Part shown: positions 58,926 to 64,000 of the stretch, in pieces | Position numbering within the stretch: the first letter of the stretch is position 1 | Layout: each line of letters begins with the position of its first letter | Assembly (NCBI RefSeq): GCF_010500955.1 | Contig: NZ_QVMJ01000003.1 | Location: 181,520 to 245,519, forward strand | Origin: Bacteroides sp. 519 | GTDB taxonomy: Bacteria; Bacteroidota; Bacteroidia; Bacteroidales; Bacteroidaceae | Length of the DNA: 64,000 bases | Reading direction: 5' to 3' | Program-made: the position numbers and the translations under genes | Notes under the pieces: model-generated | Databases searched by the model: none | What the model saw: the letters and a program-made list of their open reading frames with translations, nothing else | Told to the model about the DNA's origin: nothing

Positions 58926-60176
58926 CTAGCGACGATCTAACCAAGGCTCCGGATTAAGCTGTGCGCGCTCTTTGCGTAACTGAAACTGTAAAACTGTACG
59001 ATCCTGATCGTTCTTATCCGAGAATATTTTACCCAACGACTGACGTGCCTTTACCCTATCGCCTTTCTTTACCGATGGAGCCGACAGACCACAATAAACC
59101 GAGATGTAGTTTCCATGTCGTATCAACACATTGAATAAATTATTGTTGGGAACCTGAAACACCGCACTTACCACCCCATCAAATACCGAGCGGGCCTCGG
59201 AGCCGGCAGTTGTTTGAATATCAATTCCCTTGTTATCGAGCTTTACATTTTTTAAACCGGCAACAGCATACTGCCCATACCGCCCAACTATTACATAAGG
59301 TCCTGTTACAGGCATTGGCAAGCGGCCACGATTATCGCCAAAGTTACTCGACAGTGCACGATCGGCTTTAGTCATTGTATAGGTAACTGTAGATTTTATT
59401 CCAAGGGCCTTTGCTTCTTTTTTTGCTTCGGCTTCGGCCTCCTTGCGGGCTTTTTCTATTTCTTCGGCAATTAGTTCATCAATACGGTTGTTCAGTAGTT
59501 TGGCTTCCCGCCGTTTCCTCTGCAACTCGTCTTGTATTCCTTTTTGTTTCTTTTGAAGTTCGGTAACAAAAGTACGTTGCATCTTTTCTTGTTCTTCGAG
59601 CTTTTTGTTTTCTTTCTCGCGCTCGGCTAACAAGGCTTGCTTTTCGGTGCGGGTAGCCTCCAGTTCTGTTTTTGTTTGGTTTACTTCTTCTTGTTTCTTT
59701 ATAACCTCTTCGCCATGTAACCGTTGATACGTTGCATATTCTTGCACATACCGCAAGCGCCGGTAGGTTTGTGCCAATGTTTTGGCCGAAAATATAAATA
59801 GTAATTTCTCTTCAATGCTGTTGTTCTTTGCCATGTACCGCACAGAGCTGGCATAGTTCTCTTTGCTGATAGTGAGTTCATCTTCCAGTTTTACCAACTC
59901 ACGTTCAAGGGATTTCAATTCGCGATCAATAATATCAAGATCGTTGTTTATGTGCAGGATATACCTTTTGCGTTCGTCAATCTGTCCGGTAATAGTAGCT
60001 AAGGCGTTCATTTGGCCTCTAACATCTCTTTTTGTAGTATTGAGTGTCTTCTCCGACTCTCTTATCTGCTTTAAGATCTCGGCTCTTTTCTCTTCCAGGT
60101 CTTTTAGCAACGTTTGGCAGTGTGCCGACGAGATTGCCAGAATGCAAATTAATATGATTGAAATTACCCGTTTCAT
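58926..60176 (-). CDS. EnvC-like murein hydrolase activator with degenerate LytM domain
   Basis: The 416-residue protein has a signal peptide (ISSAHCQ), a long coiled coil (about 25-270, KDLEEKRAEILKQIRESEKT) and a C-terminal LytM fold. The metal-binding HxGxD is NKGID here, and the later His motif is replaced by FQLRKE, so it should not bind zinc. Such EnvC-type proteins activate amidases during cell division. Its start overlaps the DUF4292 gene by 4 bp. Confidence 0.85.
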   Translation of the reverse strand: MKRVISIILICILAISSAHCQTLLKDLEEKRAEILKQIRESEKTLNTTKRDVRGQMNALATITGQIDERKRYILHINNDLDIIDRELKSLERELVKLEDELTISKENYASSVRYMAKNNSIEEKLLFIFSAKTLAQTYRRLRYVQEYATYQRLHGEEVIKKQEEVNQTKTELEATRTEKQALLAEREKENKKLEEQEKMQRTFVTELQKKQKGIQDELQRKRREAKLLNNRIDELIAEEIEKARKEAEAEAKKEAKALGIKSTVTYTMTKADRALSSNFGDNRGRLPMPVTGPYVIVGRYGQYAVAGLKNVKLDNKGIDIQTTAGSEARSVFDGVVSAVFQVPNNNLFNVLIRHGNYISVYCGLSAPSVKKGDRVKARQSLGKIFSDKNDQDRTVLQFQLRKERAQLNPEPWLDRR

Positions 60177-60787
60177 TCCAAACCTTCAATTGATTCTACA
60201 AGTTCTGTTAGTTCTGTTTTCTCGTACCGCGAAGGAGGATTTACCCGTACCGGCCGTTGAGCAGGAACTGTTATTTTGTTTAGTTCCATCAACAGCTGTT
60301 GTTGCCGAACGCCATCATGAAGCGGTATGGCTATTTCTACATTTCCTTGCTTCATGTTCCAGCCTACTCTGCTTTCAACAAAAACGGCTTCCGATAATAT
60401 GGTTTGCAGCCGCCTGTAATCCATTTGGTTTCCTAAGATTCTTTGCAAATCCGTGGCAGGCGTAATTGCATACTTTTTGTTTATGCGGTCTATCAGTAAC
60501 ATTTCATGAGGGGTAACCTCAATTCTTACCGCTTCGGTCCGAAGCACGGGGGCCACCAAAGAAATCTGAATAAGTTCATCCCGAAGCATCTTTACGGTAC
60601 CGTTCAGGGTTTGCTTTTTCTTTTCCTGCGGTACAGTTAGTTTCAAGCGCGAAGAAAACATATCAGCCGAAACCACACTCACCATGCCTGTACTTCCTGC
60701 TGTACCTTTGGTGGTTTTGCAGGAATACAAACAAAGAGAGAGGATAAATATCCCAATTGCTATTTTGCTGATTTGCTTCAAGATCAT
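60173..60787 (-). CDS. DUF4292 lipoprotein
   Basis: The 204-residue protein has a lipobox (LYSCKT, Cys at about 23) and the DUF4292 pattern, a LolA/LolB-like beta fold: MFSSRLKLTVPQEKKKQTLN, LIQISLVAPVLRTEAVRIEV and VPAQRPVRVNPPSRYEKTE. It may carry lipoprotein or lipid to the outer membrane. Function not demonstrated. Confidence 0.82.
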   Translation of the reverse strand: MILKQISKIAIGIFILSLCLYSCKTTKGTAGSTGMVSVVSADMFSSRLKLTVPQEKKKQTLNGTVKMLRDELIQISLVAPVLRTEAVRIEVTPHEMLLIDRINKKYAITPATDLQRILGNQMDYRRLQTILSEAVFVESRVGWNMKQGNVEIAIPLHDGVRQQQLLMELNKITVPAQRPVRVNPPSRYEKTELTELVESIEGLE

Positions 60788-60805
60788 CTCATTAAACTAA
60801 CTTCA

Positions 60806-60838
60806 ATCGTAAATCGTAAATCGTAAAATCGTAAATAA
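60806..60838. repeat. Single-arm tandem 'aaatcgt' heptamers
   Basis: Four to five AAATCGT units directly upstream of DUF4292, with no opposing arm. The same unit is seen at 34929-34948. Confidence 0.6.
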
Positions 60839-60840
60839 AA

Positions 60841-62640
60841 TCACTCAGGTATATATTTCTTTTTCGATATCTTCTTCTTTAATGTTTTCGATTCGCTACC
60901 TATTTCCTGAGCTTGCAACCAATATTTCATGGCTCCTTCTTTATCGCCTGTCATATAATAAATATCGCCGGCATGTTCTATAATCACATCACTAATGTCT
61001 TTATCGTTGCGCAAGGCATCATCAATGTACAGCTTGGCTTCGGCATAATTGCCTTTTATAAACAATATCCAGGCGTAGGTATCCAGATAGGTTGAGTTGG
61101 TTGGCTCTTTTCTTACGGTTTTATGGCTCATCTCATCGGCCTTGTCTAACTCGGCTTTGGTGGGCGATTTCTTGATCGAAATATAATAGGCATAATTATT
61201 TAAAACCCCTACATTCTCCGGATTGTAAACCAAGGCCGAATCGTAGGCTGCAAACGCTTCTTTTTCTTTATTCTTTGTGTGATAAATATCGCCTATCATA
61301 TTGTAAAAGTCGGACACTACCTCTGGGTTTACGTTTTCGGGCAGATGCTGCAATGCGTTTTCGAATGTTACGAGCGCTTTATCGTACTCATCTTTCTGAA
61401 AATAAGAGATCCCCAGATAGAAAGGAAATTCGATGGATTCGGGGTTGAGTTCTATTCCCGGCTCCGAAATACGGATTACCTGGTCGTAATCGTTCTTGCG
61501 AATGGCCGATCCAAGTAAAGTCATACGGGCTGCCGTATTGGTTGGGTCGAGCTGCAATATATGTTCGAGCACCGGTATCGATGCCTCTTCCATGTTTTTG
61601 CTTATCAGGTATTGCGCATATAGCATTGGGATTTGCGTATCTTCCTGATCCTGTTCAATTACCCGGTCGAAGAGAGAGATTATTTCCGTACTATCCTGTT
61701 TGGCTTGTTCGGCTTTATATATCTGCTGGCGCAGGATGTTGAGTTTAATATCCGGATCAATTTGTTTGTTATACAACAGGTTGTCAATTTGCCGATCGTA
61801 TAGTTCGGTCTGTCCCGTTCTATCGTAATAACTGGCCAGTGCCAATGTAGCCATTGCATTGCCCGGTTCGTTTTCTAAAACTTTGGCGTATGCTTTTAAT
61901 GCTTCATTGGTTTTGTTGTTTTGCATATAAACATCGCCCAGAATTACAAGATAGCGCATATCGAGCGGATACTCTTTCACCAGGCTTTCTATTTCGTTGA
62001 ATGCTTTTTTATGATCTTCCTGGGTGAGGTATATCCTGAACTTTTCCATTGATATCTGTTCGCTTTTACCGGCTTTGTTTTCCAGTTTATTGAGGGCTCC
62101 GATCATCTTATCGTAATCTTTCTCGCTGCTGTATAAGCTGATAAGTCCAAACAGGGTTTCGTATTTGTTGGGAAAGCGTTGCACCATCATCTCCATGGCT
62201 TTTATAGCCTCGGCGTTCATGCCCCGTTGCATGTACAGGTTTGCCAAGGCATCGGCATACCAATAGTTATCGGGATCGTTGGCTACTGCCTTTTCGAGCG
62301 ATTGCTGTGCCATTTGTACCTGATTGAGTTGCAGGTAAAGCTGGGCTATTTCGTAAAGTGCCGAAGCGCCATTGGGATTTATTTCCAAGGCATGCTGATA
62401 GAGTTCGAATGCCTCATCGGGGTTGCCCGACTCGCTAAGTTTGGTTGCTTCCAGAAAGAAATAGTTGTATTTCCGTTGTTCTTCGGGGGTAAGAGATGTT
62501 TCCTGCGCTTTTACCTTTGTTGGTAAAACCACCTGAAAGAATAGAACACAGAGGCACAGAGGCAGAGCGTTTTTAATTATGCCTCTTATGTTATTCAAAA
62601 TCTCTGTGTCTCTGTGCCTCTGTATGCTGAATAATATCAT
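60841..62640 (-). CDS. Exported TPR-repeat protein
   Basis: The 599-residue protein is almost entirely TPR repeats (for example FELYQHALEINPNGASALYE, AIKAMEMMVQRFPNKYETLF, AFAAYDSALVYNPENVGVLN). The N-terminal 46 residues end in a signal-like LPLCLCVLFFQVV...VKAQ. Part of that (PLCLCVL) is translated from the CACAGAGGC repeat at 62543-62625, so the leader seems built on repeat DNA. No nearer ATG exists, so ATG at 62640 is taken. Probably a periplasmic scaffold; DUF4292 follows on the same strand. Confidence 0.8.
   Translation of the reverse strand: MILFSIQRHRDTEILNNIRGIIKNALPLCLCVLFFQVVLPTKVKAQETSLTPEEQRKYNYFFLEATKLSESGNPDEAFELYQHALEINPNGASALYEIAQLYLQLNQVQMAQQSLEKAVANDPDNYWYADALANLYMQRGMNAEAIKAMEMMVQRFPNKYETLFGLISLYSSEKDYDKMIGALNKLENKAGKSEQISMEKFRIYLTQEDHKKAFNEIESLVKEYPLDMRYLVILGDVYMQNNKTNEALKAYAKVLENEPGNAMATLALASYYDRTGQTELYDRQIDNLLYNKQIDPDIKLNILRQQIYKAEQAKQDSTEIISLFDRVIEQDQEDTQIPMLYAQYLISKNMEEASIPVLEHILQLDPTNTAARMTLLGSAIRKNDYDQVIRISEPGIELNPESIEFPFYLGISYFQKDEYDKALVTFENALQHLPENVNPEVVSDFYNMIGDIYHTKNKEKEAFAAYDSALVYNPENVGVLNNYAYYISIKKSPTKAELDKADEMSHKTVRKEPTNSTYLDTYAWILFIKGNYAEAKLYIDDALRNDKDISDVIIEHAGDIYYMTGDKEGAMKYWLQAQEIGSESKTLKKKISKKKYIPE
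62543..62625. repeat. Inverted repeat with tandem 'cacagaggc' arms inside a coding region
   Basis: AACACAGAGGCACAGAGGCA on the left faces CTCTGTGTCTCTGTGCCTCT on the right, with a 33-bp centre. It lies in the first 100 bp of the TPR gene. Confidence 0.85.
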
Positions 62641-62665
62641 ATACTGTTTTTTGTTGAGCTGTTAA

Positions 62666-63100
62666 TCATTTCTTGCCTGTATGGCCAAAGCCTCCGGCAC
62701 CTCTTTCGGTTTCGTCCAGTACCTCCACTTCTTCCCATTCGGGTTGTTCGTGCCGGGCAATTACCATTTGGGCAATACGCTCGCCGTCTTCTATAACAAA
62801 TAATTCGGAAGAAAGATTGATCAGGATGATACAAATTTCGCCCCGGTAGTCGGCATCAATGGTTCCCGGAGAGTTCAATACAGTGATTCCCTTCTTGATG
62901 GCAAGGCCACTGCGCGGACGTATTTGTGCTTCGTATCCTTGGGGCAGCGCAATAAAAAGGCCGGTTGGCACCATGCATCTTTCCATTGGTTTCAAACTGA
63001 TTGGTTCGGATAAATTTGCGCGTACATCCATTCCTGCCGATAACTTTGTTGCATATTCCGGGAGTGCATGCCGGGATTTATTAATGATCTGAACTTTCAT
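62666..63100 (-). CDS. dut: dUTP diphosphatase
   Basis: The 144-residue trimeric dUTPase has the five motifs: [30 protein letters not shown] (catalytic Asp and uracil pocket), RIAQMVIAR and [11 protein letters not shown]. It hydrolyses dUTP to dUMP. ATG at 63100 is preferred to a start 13 codons upstream, because MKVQIINKS is the usual N-terminus. Confidence 0.96.
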   Translation of the reverse strand: MKVQIINKSRHALPEYATKLSAGMDVRANLSEPISLKPMERCMVPTGLFIALPQGYEAQIRPRSGLAIKKGITVLNSPGTIDADYRGEICIILINLSSELFVIEDGERIAQMVIARHEQPEWEEVEVLDETERGAGGFGHTGKK

Positions 63101-63163
63101 TTTTAGCGTAGAATTTTTAATTTCTTGCGAAAGTAACAAATTTGAAGCTAACTACAGCGAGTT

Positions 63164-63751
63164 TCAAGAAGTATTTTGGATATCCTCTTCTGCCTTTCGG
63201 ACATGCCGTTTAACACTTACACGCTGTTGTTTTGTCAGTTTGAGAAGACCTGTTTTATTGGCAGGTTTATTTTCAACAACAGCATCAACAGCAGCAGTCT
63301 CTTTTTCTTTTTCTTTTTCTGTTGATGTTTTCTTTTCTTTTCTATTCTTTTCTTTTGTTATAGGGTCGTTATAACGAACGTTGCTTTTGGTCTGGCATTC
63401 ATTGTCTGCATCTTTCTTTTCGTCAATCTGCGATTTAGCTACTTTATCATCGTAATTCTTCATTACCCGTGTAACATATTCCGATCGCACGCATAGTTCT
63501 CCATTTGGCAATGTTTCGACAATAAAAAGACCGTAGTTATACAACACATCATCAATTAATCGACGACGAATGCTATAAGTTCGTGCAATTAACTTCAAAG
63601 TTTCATTGTTAATCATGTAATTTTTGTGCCGGCGAAGTTCTAATAACAGAAGCATGTAGATGCCATAACCTTTTGCACCCATAGCATTGATGAGGGCACT
63701 CATAGAGTTGCTGTTGTTAATACCACATTCAAGTGGAAGATAAGTTTTCAT
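63164..63751 (-). CDS. Lin1244/Lin1753-like (DUF4373) protein
   Basis: The 195-residue protein has the N-terminal DUF4373 pattern (INAMGAKGYGIYMLLLLELR and a KLIARTYSIRRRLIDDVLYN helix) found in phage and plasmid replication initiators and in many Bacteroidetes genes. The rest is charged, with KEKNRKEKKTSTEKEKEKET. It may be a DNA-binding protein of a former mobile element. No other phage genes are nearby. Confidence 0.75.
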   Translation of the reverse strand: MKTYLPLECGINNSNSMSALINAMGAKGYGIYMLLLLELRRHKNYMINNETLKLIARTYSIRRRLIDDVLYNYGLFIVETLPNGELCVRSEYVTRVMKNYDDKVAKSQIDEKKDADNECQTKSNVRYNDPITKEKNRKEKKTSTEKEKEKETAAVDAVVENKPANKTGLLKLTKQQRVSVKRHVRKAEEDIQNTS

Positions 63752-64000
63752 TTTTAGTCTGTTTTAGTTTTGTTTAGTTGGTTATATAAAAGCAATTTCT
63801 ATGCCACAATGTTTTCACAATGTAGGCAAAGGCACACAATGTTCGGAATATCTCATTCGCCACGAAGTGGCAGGTTAGTTCAGCCCCAGGCATCACCCAA
63901 TGTCATCAAGTTAAGAAATCCCGAAGGGATTGAATTTGAATAACCCCCAGTGAAGGGCGAAGCCCGACTGGGGGGATGCGTATCCCTATAACTCACAACG
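63752..64000. other. Window end with extragenic palindrome sequence
   Basis: No gene. Short palindromes include CCACGAAGTGG at 63861, ATCCCGAAGGGAT at 63918 and the GGGCGAAGCCC / CCCAG...CTGGG pair near 63945-63975, of the extragenic type also seen at 34.6 kb. The right end is cut by the window. Confidence 0.5.

Noticed and set aside
1..64000. tRNA or rRNA genes
   Set aside because: No cloverleaf with CCA-type ends or rRNA sequence was recognised by eye; a covariance-model scan would be decisive.

Overview
The window looks like a chromosomal segment of a Bacteroidales bacterium, with Dysgonomonas/Parabacteroides-like relatives the most likely. The signs are TAnnTTTG-type promoter boxes ahead of many genes (seen), a Bacteroidetes-style gene set (DUF937-OmpA, DUF4292, TldD/PmbA pair, CdaA, Lin1244/DUF4373 protein, NSS transporter), low GC, and many short-period intergenic repeats. 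The family placement is inference.

Layout. 1-3.4 kb: a truncated Ser/Arg/Pro-repeat secreted protein, a CvfB-like S1 protein and a DUF937-OmpA membrane protein. 3.5-8.9 kb: an accessory island holding a 5'-truncated hipA, a decayed tyrosine recombinase, a compact cytosine methyltransferase / DUF262 / HEPN cassette (a probable restriction or abortive-infection system), a broken metallo-hydrolase and a frameshifted hipB with its operators. 9-36 kb: mostly housekeeping genes (hexosaminidase, ddl, pseudouridine synthase, rpmH, efp, radC, lpxH, phoA, ackA-pta, tldD/pmbA-like pair, cdaA, folP, murF). These are separated by unusual inverted repeats whose arms differ at every locus while the centre is often the same CCATGCGGCATCGT.

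36.8-43 kb: a five-gene minus-strand operon coding for an exported caspase-like peptidase, an ECF sigma factor, a membrane anti-sigma-like protein with a periplasmic TPR region, a protein with UBA/TS-N-like segments, and an exported TPR-CHAT peptidase. 43.1-46.9 kb: two paralogous winged-helix-like genes, two lipoproteins and a membrane protein, with duplicated promoter-like elements.

46.9-55.4 kb: the most interesting locus. It has a 42-residue peptide ending in DWCDWCKEGHPLY, then a tightly packed operon of a radical SAM/SPASM enzyme, a B12-binding-type radical SAM enzyme, a second radical SAM/SPASM enzyme, a YcaO enzyme, a third radical SAM/SPASM enzyme, an M42 aminopeptidase and a 57-residue small protein. 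I read this as a RiPP (ribosomally made, post-translationally modified peptide) pathway that I cannot match to a known class. No dedicated exporter is visible.

55.4-64 kb: VanZ-like protein, NSS transporter, a hicAB toxin-antitoxin pair that duplicated the first 18 bp of the following HHH gene, an EnvC-like protein, DUF4292 lipoprotein, TPR protein, dUTPase and a Lin1244-like protein.

At the DNA level there are also four arrays of 15-16 bp hairpin-like repeats separated by exactly 7 bp of variable sequence (8.9, 15.6, 36.4 and 46.0 kb).
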